A stretch of DNA of 64,000 nt from Poa pratensis (GCA_947311845.1 CAMZMU010000063.1:118531612-118595611), one strand, 5' to 3'. Positions 12,577 through 23,760 are shown, counted from the stretch's first letter. The notes: generated by a model from the letters alone, not told the origin. Numbers and translations are program-made.

Positions 12577-13020
12577 CAATGAACTGTTTCCTATCTCACC
12601 CAGTTTGCCAATGTCAATGATAAGAAACTAAAATTGCAAGTGGCAAGCAATGCGTAACAACTGATTCGTACTATTTTGGCAAGATTAGGCAAGCACTACC
12701 ACATTGCAGATCCTTAGGCAAGCACTACACATTGCAGATCCTTTTCCTCGTACAATGAACTGTTTCCTATCTCACCCAATTTGTCAATGTCGATGATAAG
12801 AAACTAAAATTGCAAGTGACAAGCAATGCGTAACAACTGGTTTGTACTATTTTGGCAAGATTAGGCAAGTACTATCCTTTTCCTCGCACAATGAACTGTT
12901 TCCCATCTCACCCAGTTTGTTAATGACGATGATAAGAAACTAAAATTGCAAGTGGCAAGCGATGCTTAATAACTGATTCGTACTGTTTTGGCAAAATTAG
13001 GCAGGCACTACCACATTGCA
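12577..13020. repeat. Three-copy tandem repeat of about 135-175 bp
   Basis: Copies begin at about 12577, 12752 and 12888, each starting ACAATGAACTGTTTCC and continuing through GATAAGAAACTAAAATTGCAAG and GGCAAGATTAGGCAAG. Spacing is unequal because a small internal duplication (AGGCAAGCACTAC...ACATTGCAGATCC) occurs between the first two. The array lies immediately downstream (minus-strand sense) of the last recognisable LTV1-like exon, so it may have formed in its intron or 3' region. Confidence 0.8.
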
Positions 13021-13036
13021 TATCATTTTTCCGGAA

Positions 13037-13862
13037 TTACAATGCCAGGTGCAGCAAGCTCACCATTTCTTTCGTAGGCATCTGCTCTTCCTCCCCAAGG
13101 ATAAACCACTCGTCCTCCAGATCCACCTGATCTTCTTCCTCGGGCTGATTTGCAATGATAACGAAGTCCTCCTCCAATTCCTCATCCTCCTCCTCAAATT
13201 CATCCTCCTCCTCCAAAACCTCATCATCCTTCAATTCCTCATCCTCCGATGTCCCCTGTGGCACATCACCCTCCTCGAGCAGCTTGGTGACATCCGGGTC
13301 GACAGCCTCCTCGATGGTCGTCACCACTGCCGCCGCGGCGACATTGTCAGCACCAACCTCAACAGAACGCGCATCGTAAGCCTGCACAGCATAGTAGCGG
13401 GGGGATTATAGAAAAAACCACGAACGGGATGAGATAATGCGGCGGGTTGTGATGAACAGGACAGACTTTGACGCTCAATGGGAGGCCACGGCGCGGGGTG
13501 CGGCGGCTGGGGATGAACGCGGCGGAGGAGCCGCCGCCTCCGGTGGAGGAGAAGGAGGGGCGGAACTCGCGGATGTGGGTGAGGTAGTTGTAGCCGTCGT
13601 CGGGGAGGCCGAGCTCGAGGATCTCGCGGCGGACGTGCTCGGGGAGGCCGTCGGTGCCGGTGCCGGAGGAGGAGTACGAGTGTTGGCCTTCGTAGCCGGA
13701 GGGGAAGGCGCCGTCGTAGCCTTCGTCCTCGCCCTCGGCGAAGCCGGGGAGGTAGTAGGGGTTGCCGTCGACGCGGATGAGGACGCGATCGGAGGCGTCG
13801 GCGGCGCCGGGTCGCGGGCAGAGGCGGAAGGTGGCGGAGTTGCGGCTGCGGCTCTTCCCCAT
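13037..13862 (-). CDS. LTV1: LTV1-like ribosome biogenesis factor, N-terminal part
   Basis: Two minus-strand exons: 13862-13467 (132 codons, phase 0) and 13381-13037, joined by a short GT-AG intron (GTCAAA|GTCTGT ... GTGCAG|GCTTAC). The start is MGKSRSRNSATF. Exon 1 holds the LTV1-family block PEHVRREILELGLPDDGYNY and then THIREF. Exon 2 gives AYDARSVEV, EEAVDPDV and an acidic stretch with ELEEDFVIIANQPEEE, matching the family order. LTV1 escorts 40S pre-subunits during late assembly and export. Plant LTV1 proteins are roughly twice this length, and the basic C-terminal half is not visible. A plausible donor, AAAGAAATG|GTGAGC, sits just before the exon-2 stop, so the gene may continue in an exon I could not recognise, or may be truncated. 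Confidence 0.7.
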
Positions 13863-14572
13863 GGCGGATGGGGCGGAGGAGGCTGTGGCGGGTGTGGGAT
13901 TTCCGATCTATCTGGGGTTTATTCCCTTTTTTGAGGCATGGATCTACGCTGGAGGTGGTTATTTATAACAAGAAAATCTTTTTTTTAGGGTTAGAAAACG
14001 AATGTGGGGTCGCGTGCGGTACGAGGAGAACAAGAGATGGGCCTAAACTCCCGAAATCTGTTAGGCTTTTCCGGGCTGTTCGAGCCCAACAAGAGGTGGT
14101 CTTGCAAATTTGGCCATTCGACTTAGAAATTCCTCGTCACCGTTTGCCGCCGCCGGAGTCTGATCTACGAACGAGAAGCTGTGGCCGCCGGCGCCTCCGC
14201 TGCTCAACAGCGAAGCTCTGTTCAGAGCGGCCATCTATAGATCGAGATCCTGGCGTTACATTTTGTTTTATTTTTGCTATCTAACATACACAAAATTCAT
14301 GGCTTTCCCCTTGTAATTTTCATGGCTTCTATCTGAATGAGTCGTTACGGATTTAGGTGCTTATTATTACGGTGTTTCGACTGAATCACATCACAACACA
14401 TGCACATATACAACACGTACACATTTATCATCCTGGATCATGATCGACTACACCCACGCACGTACGGGCTATTTCTTGATTCAGCTGTTCGTCTCCCCCT
14501 TTTTTCTGTTTATTATTAACAGTCATCAAGGTGGACGAGACATAGTATCATGTGGCGTGCAGCGCCGACTGT
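13863..14572. other. Intergenic between LTV1-like start and HAD gene end
   Basis: GC-rich promoter-side sequence of the LTV1-like gene up to about 14250, then AT-rich sequence that should contain the 3' untranslated region of the HAD gene. No other feature was recognised. Confidence 0.5.
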
Positions 14573-16049
14573 TCATGCAAGCACCGTGGTCTCCAGAACG
14601 GCGGCGGAACGGATGTCGACAGCGGCCTCGACGTGATCGCCGACCGCCTCCCACAGCTCCGGCAGCGCCTCCCTGATGTTGTGGATGCTCTCCAGCGCCA
14701 CGTCCGCCCCTGGAACCAGCACCGAGCTCCCTACCTGCATCATCGTTTCAGAGCGTGTATATTAATTCTGTTGTTACTTATTGAGAAGTAATCCATTGAT
14801 GTGGGGATTAATGCAGTGAGAGCTTACGATGACGGTGTGGAAGCCCGCCGCTTTTCCCGTGGCAATGTTGCGTGGGCTATCGTCGAAGAACACCTGCCAA
14901 ACAAGGGCGTCCTGTCAGCTACCGGCTTACTACTACTACTACTGTACTATATATGACCATCACCAAAATTTTGCATGGTTCAGATGCTTACTGTCTTCTT
15001 GGGGTCGAGTTTGGCGATCTCCACGACGGCTTCCATGGATTGCAATGACGGCTTGCACAGGATCCTCTTGTCAGAAGTTGAGCTGTCAGGTGACGGCTGG
15101 TTCAGGGTCTCGAAGCATATGATTCCTTCGAAGCAGCCCTCCAGACCCATCTTCTCCAGGACCGTTGCCGCGTGAGCTTCGTCGGAGTTGGTGAATATCT
15201 GCAGTGGAGCAACACAAATTATAACCGTCGAAGCATTTTTTCAGTGTTAAAAGCAACAACTAAAGCATCAGAGATTTACTTAGGAGCATGCGAAGAGCTT
15301 ACTAGTTTTCTCTGTGGCAGTGAGAGCAGTAGGTGCCTAAGAACAGGGTCAGGCTTCAGCTTCTCATACGGCAATGCGCCATGCACACAAGAGTGGAATT
15401 CATCGCAGTCGAAGTCGTAGCCCAAAATCTATAACATAAACATTTTTTTCGATAAAGGGCGATTTTATTGATCATAATATAGCATCGAGGGAAGAGGGAT
15501 ACAAATATAAAGCTATAGCATCGACGGAAGAGGGATACAAAAAGAAATCTATAGCATCGAGGGAAGAGGGATACAAATATAAAGCTATTGCAAACAATAC
15601 GAACCACAAATGACTGGTCAAAGACTATGAAATTAACGATGCTGGGACATACCTTCAGACCGGCCATTGTAGTACCATATTCCTTGTACAAATCTAGGCA
15701 CGTCTTGGGAACGAGGCTACCATCGATCTGAAGCTTGTTCAACATGTAGTCTGTAATTTGGCGATGCAAGTTGTATGAATAAATAATTTTCGCAGCATGA
15801 AAACTAGAGACCGGTGCAAATGTTACACACCTATTATGTTCTTCCGGCAGGCTAGGTTGATTCCTAAGCTCAGTGGGTAGAGGGTGTCATCCATGTCTGA
15901 ACATTTTCGGAAATAATCAAAGAAGATTCCATAAAAACTGTTCTGGTTGAATTCCCTGTTCTTCAAAATACAATATAATGGAAATACCGTCAGGTAGACC
16001 TACCGAATAATAAGCAATCGAATTTGGCCCCATTCCTGTAGGATTCCAT
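14573..16049 (-). CDS. HAD-superfamily hydrolase, pyrimidine 5'-nucleotidase / SDT1-like
   Basis: At least six minus-strand exons. Exon 1 runs 16049-16004 (MESYRNGAKFDCLLF). Exon 2, about 15896-15830, begins DMDDTLYPLSLG. A third exon starts at 15750 and holds YMLNKLQIDGSLVPKT...EYGTTMAGLK. A fourth, about 15425-15310, contains GYDFDCDEFHSCVHG and the LKPDPVLRHL block. A fifth, about 15200-15000, carries IFTNSDEAHA, FEGIICFETLN and LCKPSLQSMEAVVEIA. Later exons give VFFDDSPRNIATGKAAG and LESIHNIREALPELWEA, ending at 14573. HAD motif I (DMDDT) and motif IV (FFDDS) are intact, as are the TN of motif II and the Lys in CKPS. Relatives dephosphorylate nucleoside monophosphates or related small phosphates, probably in the cytosol; the substrate here is inferred. 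All joints keep frame as read, but exon edges are approximate. A repeat-bearing insertion lies in intron 3. Confidence 0.85.
15444..15590. repeat. Three 36-bp tandem repeats behind a T-run, in a HAD-gene intron
   Basis: After TTTTTTTCGATAAAGGG (15447-15463), the unit TATAGCATCGAGGGAAGAGG plus GATACAAATATAAAGC (36 bp) occurs three times between about 15478 and 15587, with few changes. The start resembles the sequence near 63796 (TTTTGATAAAGGGAATTTATT), a motif found at the T-rich end of reverse-oriented SINE-like repeats in wheat-group genomes. It lies wholly within intron 3 of the HAD gene. Confidence 0.7.
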
Positions 16050-16587
16050 CTTCACAGGCTAGTTAGTGTCTGCAAACCACGGGGAAAAAACATCGTAAGC
16101 AAAACTATGTTAGAACCTTCTGAAACTTCACACAAGGACAGAGTTTATCCCCACAGAGATTAGGAGCGATTCAGTAGGGGATCATGGTATAAGACATCGC
16201 CCAATTTAGATGAAAAAAAAGAAAAAAATCAGCATACCAACGAACACACCAAGAGTTACTAAGGACTCATAAACTTCTATTGCTAAGTACTTCTACTTTC
16301 TTTTAAACATGTTTGTTCTCGTCAGAAATGTTTTCAGCAATCAAACATGTTTGCTTGTTTTTTCGCTCTTTATAACAATAAAAGACATGTTGTTTTTCAT
16401 TTCTTTTGAGCAGTCGAGAGACCATAGAGGCTGATGCTACTGAAAGTCCAACGAAACAACAGAGACAATTTTGACGGACTAGCATCAGCAGACCAGTGAG
16501 AAACAATTTTGAGAAAATAAATCGACGATCGAGGATTGAAACATCAACACAGCAGAAGTATCCAAACAATTCAAAGCTGGACATGTA
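16050..16587. other. Upstream region of the HAD gene, no other gene seen
   Basis: Promoter-side sequence of the minus-strand HAD gene. The single ORF of note (16602-16303 minus) resembles nothing I know and is not supported. Confidence 0.45.
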
Positions 16588-16753
16588 CAGTGGCGGAGCC
16601 ACGTTATAGCTGTGGGGTCAGCCGACCCCACAGCTATTTAGCAAATCCTTCATATACTTGTCTATTTTTATAGAAAAAATACCAAAAATTAGGTAGAATC
16701 TATGAAAAGTGTAGCTTTGACCCCACAGGATTATCTTCCTAGCTCCGCCGCTG
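16588..16753. mobile_element. hAT-type MITE, 8-bp target duplication GACATGTA
   Basis: 166 bp bounded by CAGTGGCGGAGCC on the left and TAGCTCCGCCGCTG on the right (imperfect inverted repeats). It is flanked by the identical octamer GACATGTA at 16580-16587 and 16754-16761. An 8-bp duplication and CAGTGGCGGAGCC ends fit hAT MITEs. The interior contains the paired stretch CTGTGGGGTCAGCCGACCCC. Confidence 0.9.
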
Positions 16754-16761
16754 GACATGTA

Positions 16762-17402
16762 CCTAAGTAGATGCTAAATGGAAGGACAACCCCGTGCTAA
16801 ATGGAAGGACAACGCCGTGCAGGTACAGGTCGATGCCATTTCGCCGAGCTAGGCTCCTCTATTTATACTAAGAGAATCACACGAGAAGATTAGGCCGCAG
16901 GCCTGATCTACTTGCTGGAGGATGACACGACGCCGTTAGTTGGGCGTGTCTGGCTCCGATGACGGCACCTGAAAACTATTGCCTCACCTGCTCTGATGGC
17001 TGTTCTGCTCGTCATTTCCCATCAGAGAACATCCGGCCCCAAGTGCTCTCTCCTACGCTGGACAGTGATTGCTCTGATAGTTCTTCGTGGAGTCAGCGTC
17101 GGACGACGTCCGGGATCGGCAGCCTACGCCACGAGATCGCAAGGGGTTCTTTTTAAAGCATATAGTTTTGTTTAGCTGCTTGGGTGACACCGACCAAGCT
17201 AGCAGACGAGCTTGATGATGATGAAAGATACGGAGTATATAGGATACTCTCACTCGTGGCCGCGTGATGCGTATGGTTATTATTATTAGTGACTCGTCGA
17301 GACGGCAAGATACGTGTGTTGCGGTTCTTAGCGCACCACCGGGCATGGTACAGAATCACATTGCTTTCGCTCCTTGTTTATCGGTTTATGCTAGGTGACC
17401 TG
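16762..17402. other. Intergenic up to the CACTA insertion
   Basis: Contains a short direct repeat (TGCTAAATGGAAGGACAAC twice at about 16771-16814) and a small TTATTATTATTA run near 17277. No gene was recognised. The last three bases (17400-17402, CTG) are the target duplication of the following transposon. Confidence 0.5.
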
Positions 17403-17415
17403 CACTACAGGAAAC

Positions 17416-17790
17416 AGCGCGTGTGCCGACGGCCGGAAGCAACGCCGACGGCCAAATGTCGGGGCCGTCGGCACAACGACGCAACGCCGACGGCCAGATA
17501 AATACCGTCGGCTTCAGAACACCGTCGGCTTAACAGGACCTATGCCGACGGCCACCGTCGGCGTTATAGCTACGCCGACGGCCACCGTCGGCGTTAAATT
17601 GCCGTCGGTGTATCCCCCCCCCCCCACGTGGCACTTACGCCCCCGCTGGAACGGAGCGTCGACGGCGTCAGCGCAATGTCGACGGCCGAACACGGAAGCC
17701 CGTCGGCATAACTCCCTGAACCAATGCCGACGGTTTTACCGTCGGCGCTGCTGACCCTAGGTACGCCGACGGTTATTACCGTCGGCGTAG
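17416..17790. repeat. 5' subterminal repeats of the CACTA element (GCCGACGG motif)
   Basis: A dense run of GCCGACGG and its complement CCGTCGGC in both orientations, many as closely spaced inverted pairs such as GCCGACGGTTTTACCGTCGGC. Subterminal motifs of CACTA elements are known binding sites for the element's own DNA-binding transposition protein (TNPA in En/Spm). The same motif recurs at 21920-21953 and at the 3' end. Confidence 0.88.
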
Positions 17791-17924
17791 ATATTTTTCT
17801 GATTTTCTTCCCCCCTACCGACTTACATTTAATTTTATGGCCTAACCTACTAATTTTAATGTAAGGTCCATTAATGCCATGTCTAACTCCTGGGTGTGAC
17901 CCTCTTCGCATGCATGCGGTAAAT

Positions 17925-20900
17925 TTATCCACCCCCTCTCGACGCCGGCCCTATTACATATGTAATATTGTTGTGGTAGGTGGTGGGAGGCAAGACCCAA
18001 CTCCGGTGTGTGACCCGCTTCACCGACACCGCTTGCTCCCTAGTGAAGTTCTCCACTTAGAGGTGAAAACTCCCGCTACAGGTCCACCGGAAGGAATCAT
18101 GCGATGAATCACATAAGATATTGGTTCTCCATGCTCCTACGTACTACCCTAACACAACCAAGCAAGAATGTCCATTGGTCAACCCTCGTACGGAGAAATC
18201 TAGGGGGCTAGACAGCCAAGTTTGACTTTTTCCAGCGGGACTAGGGTTTCGCAGGAAAACGACCTCCAGAGCGTCGGAATCCCACCTAACCTTGCATGGG
18301 CCCCTAGTACATGTGTAATATTGTTGTGGTAGGTGGTGGGAGGCAAGACCCAACTCCGGTGTGTGACCCGCTTCACCGACACCGCTTGCTCCCTAGTAAA
18401 GTTCTGCACTTAGAGGTGAAAACCCCCGCTACGGGTTCACCGGATGGAATCATGCGATAAATCACATAAGATATTGGTTCTCCATGCTCCTACGTACTAC
18501 CCTAACACAACCAAGCAAGAAAGTCCATTGGTCAACCATCGTACGGAGAAATCTAGGGGGGTAGACGGCCAAGTTTGACTTTTTCCAGCGGGGCTAGGGT
18601 TTCGCAGGAAAATGACCTCCGGGGCATCGGAATCCCACCTAACCTTGCATGGGCCCCTAGTACATGTGTAATATTGTTGTGGTAGGTGGTGGGAGGCAAG
18701 ACCCAACTCCTGTGTATGACCCGCTTCACCGACACCGCTTGCTCCCTAGTAAAGTTCTCCACTTAGAGGTGAAAACTCCCGCTACGGGTCCACCGGATGG
18801 AATCATGCGACGAATCACATTAGATATTGGTTCTCCATGCTCCTACGTACTACCCTAACACAACCAAGCAAAAAAGTCCATTGTTCAACCCTCGTACGGA
18901 GAAATCTAGGGGGGTAGAAGGCCAAGTTTGACTTTTTCCAGCGGGGCTAGGGTTTCGTAGGAAAATGACCTCTGGAGCGTCGGAATCCCACCTAACCTTG
19001 CATGGGCCCCTAGTACATGTGTAATATTGTTGTGGTAGGTGGTGGGAGGCAAGACCCAACTCCGGTGTGTGACCCGCTTCACCGACACCGCTTGCTCCCT
19101 AGTAAAGTTCTGCACTTATAGGTGAAAACCCCCGCTACGGGTTCGCCGGATGGAATCATGCGACGAATCACAAAAGATATTGGTTCTCTATGCTCCTACG
19201 TACGTCCCTAACACAACCAAGCAAGAAAGTCCATTGGTCAACCCTCGTACGGAGAAATCTAGGGGGGTAGAAGGCCAAGTTTGACATTTTCCAGCGGGGC
19301 TAGGGGTTCGCAGGAAAATGACCTCCGGGGCGTCGGAATCCCACCTAACCTTGCATGGGCCCCTATTACATGTGTAATATTGTTGTGGTAGGTGGTGGGA
19401 GGCAAGACCCAACTCCGGTGTGTGACCCGCTTCACCGACACCGCTTGATCCCTAGTAAAGTTCTGCACTTATAGGTGAAAACCCCCGCTACGGGTTCACT
19501 GGATGGAATCATGCGACGAATCACATAAGATATTGGTTCTCCATGCTCCTACGTACTACCCTAACACAACCAAGCAAGAAAGTCCATTGGTCAACCCTCG
19601 TACGGAGAAATCTAGGGGGCTAGACAGCCAAGTTTGACTTTTTCCAGCGGGGCTAGGGTTTCGCAGGAAAACGACCTCCGGGGCGTCGGAATCCCACCTA
19701 ACCTTGCATGGGCCCCTAGTACATGAGTAATATTGTTGTGGTAGGTGGTGGGAGGCAAGACCCAACTCCGGTGTGTGACACGCTTCACCGACACCGCTTG
19801 CTCCCTAGTAAAGTTCTGCACTTAGAGGTGAAAACCCCCGCTACGGGTTCACCGGATGGAATCATGCGACAAATCACATAAGATATTGGTTCTCCATGCT
19901 CCTACGTACTACCCTAACACAACCAAGCAAGAAAGTCCATTGGTCAACCCTCGTACGGAGAAAGCTAGGGGGTAGACGGCCAAGTTTGACTTTTTCCAGC
20001 GGGGCTAGGGTTTCGCAGGAAAATGACCTCCGGGGCATCGGAATCCCACCTAACCTTGCATGGGCCCCTAGTACATGTGTAATATTGTTGTGGTAGGTGG
20101 TGGGAGGCAAGACCCAACTCCTGTGTATGACCCGCTTCACCGACACCGCTTGCTCCCTAGTAAAGTTCTCCACTTAGAGGTGAAAACTCCCGCTACGGGT
20201 CACCGGATGGAATCATGCGACGAATCACATTAGATATTGGTTCTCCATGCTCCTACGTACTACCCTAGCACAACCAAGCAAAAAAGTCCATTGGTCAAAC
20301 CTCGTACGGAGAAATCTAGGGGGGTAGAAGGCCAAGTTTGACTTTTTCCAGCGGGGCTAGGGTTTCGTAGGAAAATGACCTCCGGAGCGTCGGAATCCCA
20401 CCTAACCTTGCATGGGCCCCTAGTACATGTGTAATATTGTTGTGGTAGGTGGTGGGAGGCAAGACCCAACTCCGGTGTGTGACCCGCTTCACCGACACCG
20501 CTTGCTCCCTAGTAAAGTTCTGCACTTATAGGTGAAAACCCCGCTACGGGTTCACCGGATGGAATCATGCGACGAATCACAAAAGATATTGGTTCTCCAT
20601 GCTCCTACGTACTACCCTAACACAACCAAGCAAGAAAGTCCATTGGTCAACCCTCTACGGAGAAATCTAGGGGGGTAGAAGGCCAAGTTTGACTTTTTCC
20701 AGCGGGGCTAGGGTTTCACAGGAAAATGACCTCCGGGGCGTCGGAATCCCACCTAACCTTGCATGGGCCCTATTACATGTGTAATATTGTTGTGGTAGGT
20801 GGTGGGAGGCAAGACCCAACTCCGGTGTGTGACCCGCTTCACCGACACCGCTTGATCCCTAGTAAAGTTCTGCACTTATAGGTGAAAACCCCCGCTACGG

Positions 20901-21800
20901 GTTCACCGGATGGAATCATGCGACGAATCACAAAGATATTGGTTCTCCATGCTCCTACGTACTACCCTAACACAACCAAGCAAGAAAGTCCATTGGTCAA
21001 CCCTTGTACGGAGAAATCTAGGGGGGTAGACGGCCAAGTTTGACTTTTTCCAGCGGGGCTAGGGTTTCGCAGGAAAATGACCTCCGGGGCGTCGAAATCC
21101 CACCTAACCTTGCATGGGCCCCTATTACATGTGTAATATTGTGTGTGGTAGGTGGTGGGAGGCAAGACCCAACTCCGGTGTGTGACCCGCTTCACCGACA
21201 CGGTTGCTCCCTAGTAAAGTTCTCCACTTAGAAGTGAAAACTCCCGCTACAGGTCCACCGGATGGAATCATGTGACGAATCACATAAGATATTGGTTCTC
21301 CATGCTCCTACATACTACCCTAACACAACCAAGCAAGAAAGTCCATTGGTCAACCCTCGTACGGAGAAATCTAGGGGGCTAGACAACCAAGTTTGACTTT
21401 TTCCAGCGGGACTAGGGTTTCGCAGGAAAACGACCTCCAGAGCGTCGGAATCCCACCTAACCTTGCATGGGCCCCTAGTACATGTGTAATATTGTTATGG
21501 TAGGTGGTGGGAGGCAAGACCCAACTCCGGTGTGTGACCCGCTTCACCGACACCGCTTGCTCCCTAGTTAAGGTTTGCACTTAGAGGTGAAAAACTCCGC
21601 TACGGTTCCACCGGATGGAATCATGCGACGAATCACATAAGATATTGGTTCTCCATGCTCCTACGTACTACTCTAACACAACCAAGAAAAAGTCCATTGG
21701 TCAACCCCCTCTCGACGCCGGTCAAGGGGGTAGACTGCCAAGTTTGACTTTTACCTACGGGGCTAGGGTTTCATCGGAAAATTACCTCCGGAGCGTTGGA
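17925..21800. repeat. 353-bp satellite array inside the CACTA element, 11 copies
   Basis: The landmark TGTAATATTGTTGTGG recurs at about 17961, 18314, 18667, 19020, 19373, 19726, 20079, 20430, 20780, 21132 and 21485, a period of 353 bp with one to three bases lost in later copies. The first and last copies are partial or diverged and both abut the sequence CCCCCTCTCGACGCCGG (17931 and 21705). Diagnostic variants show an A-B-C-D order that repeats (units 1-4 and 5-8). A 69-codon minus-strand frame recurs in most units but is best read as a by-product of repetition. Confidence 0.93.
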
Positions 21801-21904
21801 ATCCAGAGTGTTTTGGGATTTTTTTACTAATATTATTTGTACTACTAGTAAGAATTTTGACTAACTTATATTATTACTTTAAAAAGAAAAATATAATTAT
21901 CAAA

Positions 21905-22400
21905 AAAAAAAATTATGTATGCCGACGGCTGAACCAAAAAGGCCGTCGGCATACGTTTAGATCAGGCTGTTTTTTTCCTTACTCGCGGGCCACACTTGGG
22001 CCACAGCTCGACCAAACCTTCCCGACCCCAACCACACGCTCGCCGCCGCCACCCCGTGCTCCCCGTCCTCGCCATTGCTCGATCTCCGGCCTACGGCGGC
22101 GCCGCCCTCCTCCGGCGGCCGATTCGCCCCATCCGCCCCAACCTCCTCGCGCTCCCGTCGCCAGCCGCCACCCCGTGCTCTCCACCGGCTCCGCGACGGT
22201 GCGTGTCCGCGGCGGCAGGGACCTGCAGGCCTGCATCCTGCCCCACCCGGCCGGCGGCAGGAAGCAGTACGTGCTCCGCTCCCTGCACGACCCCAACTAC
22301 GTGCTCGGATTCGGCGACCGCCTCGAGAGCGAGTGCATCGCCCTGCAAGGTACCGACCGTTCGTATCTCCCAAGAGCCACCCCTCAAAATGGATTTTTTT
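21905..22400 (+). pseudogene. Captured host gene fragment (first exon) in the CACTA element
   Basis: Directly after an internal inverted pair of GCCGACGGC motifs (21920-21953) lies a GC-rich stretch unlike its AT-rich surroundings. One frame reads VRGGRDLQACILPHPAGGRK, then YVLRSLHDPNYVLGFGDRLE and CIALQ, followed by a good donor, CAAG|GTACCG, at 22349/22350. The upstream part looks like a transit-peptide-like Arg/Pro/Ser-rich start. This is the pattern of a host first exon plus intron picked up by a transposon. I do not recognise the parent gene. No downstream exon was found. Confidence 0.5.
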
Positions 22401-22431
22401 GGCTGTCCCAACTGATTTGAGCCTATGAGCT

Positions 22432-22722
22432 GAATGAATCGTGAACTGAATTGCGTAGTTTGACAGTGCTATCGGCTAATTTCGCGTATCAATTCGATGT
22501 CAGAATTCAGGAACTTGAAGTTCAATATCGGACATTTCAGTATGAACTTAGATAAAATAGGAAATAGAGGAGGATCAACTGACTTCCGTAGTTTGACGGT
22601 GCTATCCGCTGAATCATGAACTGGGTAATTTCGGGTATCCGTTCAGGATTCAAGAACTTGGAGTTCGATATGGGGCATTTCCGTATGAACTTGAATAAAA
22701 TGGGAAAATAGAGGAGTATCAG
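22432..22722. repeat. Two-copy direct repeat of about 145 bp
   Basis: The blocks GTAGTTTGACAGTGCTATC...GGAACTTGAAGTTCAATATC...CAGTATGAACTTAGATAAAAT and GTAGTTTGACGGTGCTATCC...AGAACTTGGAGTTCGATATG...CGTATGAACTTGAATAAAAT are diverged copies. They lie in what would be the first intron of the captured gene fragment. Confidence 0.7.
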
Positions 22723-23760
22723 CCAGATAGATTCGACATTACCTAGTATAAAAAATGATGCTAGGTTTTTTTTTTCAGTATGTATGCTTTTTACGTCAGT
22801 TGTGAAAAGACAAGTTTTGCTGTCAAGTCCGAGGTTCAAACTTCGAAGTATATGCAGAATATTCTGACTGGCTGGTCTTTCGCTGCATTGTTGCAAAGCA
22901 AATATACCTTCGTTCATAGGCGCGTTTGTTCTTCTCAATGCTACTATGCTAGAAAACCCCGGTACATGTAGTTATCGCTAACTAGCATGATAGGTACAGA
23001 TAACAATAAACAAAGGAGGCAAATTGGAATTAGGATAGTAATGATTAAACTAGGGAGACTAGGAAGACATCGCTGAAATATGTAAGGGAGTTGGCCACGT
23101 TGTCTAGGTGGGTGGTCAATTCCTCTGTACCTTGTACATTTCACTCGTTTTCTTGTCCTTGCTGGAGATTATGGCATCGTAGACTGTTGACGTGATGGTC
23201 GTTGCGAACGTGTTTGAAGCTTCCTTGTAAGCTAGTTTGGTCCTTGATGTTGTTGAAGTACTATAGTCCATTAATTTCTCATTTGGCTGCTCTGGCCATT
23301 TATGACTTCAAATCATTCTACAATTCCACGCAAGTTGAGTAATTATTAGTGTTCGTTGCAGTATCTGGCTGTTCACTTGCAGTGAAATCGCGCGCTCTTC
23401 CTTAAAAAAATCCCCGACATTCTCTACCCGTTGCAACGCACGGGCATTTAGCTATTAGGTTAGTCTGTAAATTTTAATTGCTTATTAGGAAAAATAGAGG
23501 GATGATCAGAAGTGCTTTTTCAGATGCAGTAGGTTCCCGCCACCTCCAGCACCACCACCGGGCGCATTGTTGCTGGGCTTGTTCTCCAGCTCAGTAGGGG
23601 CTGCCTCGGTGAACTTGCTCCGTCGCCCTAGTTTACCCGACCTTCTTCGGCGATTGCTCACGCTTCAAGGGTATACATTTTTCGCCTCTCTTGTAATCTT
23701 ACTACGTAGTTTTTTTTGTCTAGATCACCGTGCAAGTCGCGTAACCCTAGGCGTCTCCCG
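22723..23760. other. CACTA interior without recognised gene; possible Helitron 3' end at 23423-23452
   Basis: No coding frame is supported. Near 23424 the sequence TACCCGTTGCAACGCACGGGCATTTAGCTAT has a GC-rich hairpin (CCCGT...ACGGG) followed about ten bases later by CTAT, close to the hairpin-plus-CTRR 3' end of plant Helitrons (compare 56580-56608). If so, the captured gene fragment upstream could have arrived in a nested Helitron, but no 5' TC end could be fixed. Confidence 0.35.

Noticed and set aside
13437..13934. 165-codon plus-strand ORF
   Set aside because: It is the antisense of LTV1-like exon 1 and consists of Gly/Ala/Val repeats typical of a GC-rich shadow frame.
18144..21580. Series of 69-74-codon minus-strand ORFs as a gene family
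   Set aside because: They are frames within the 353-bp satellite and recur because the DNA repeats. No start context, splice signals or family match.
17925..21800. CRISPR-like array
   Set aside because: The unit is 353 bp with no short repeat/unique spacer pattern, and it lies in a plant CACTA transposon.
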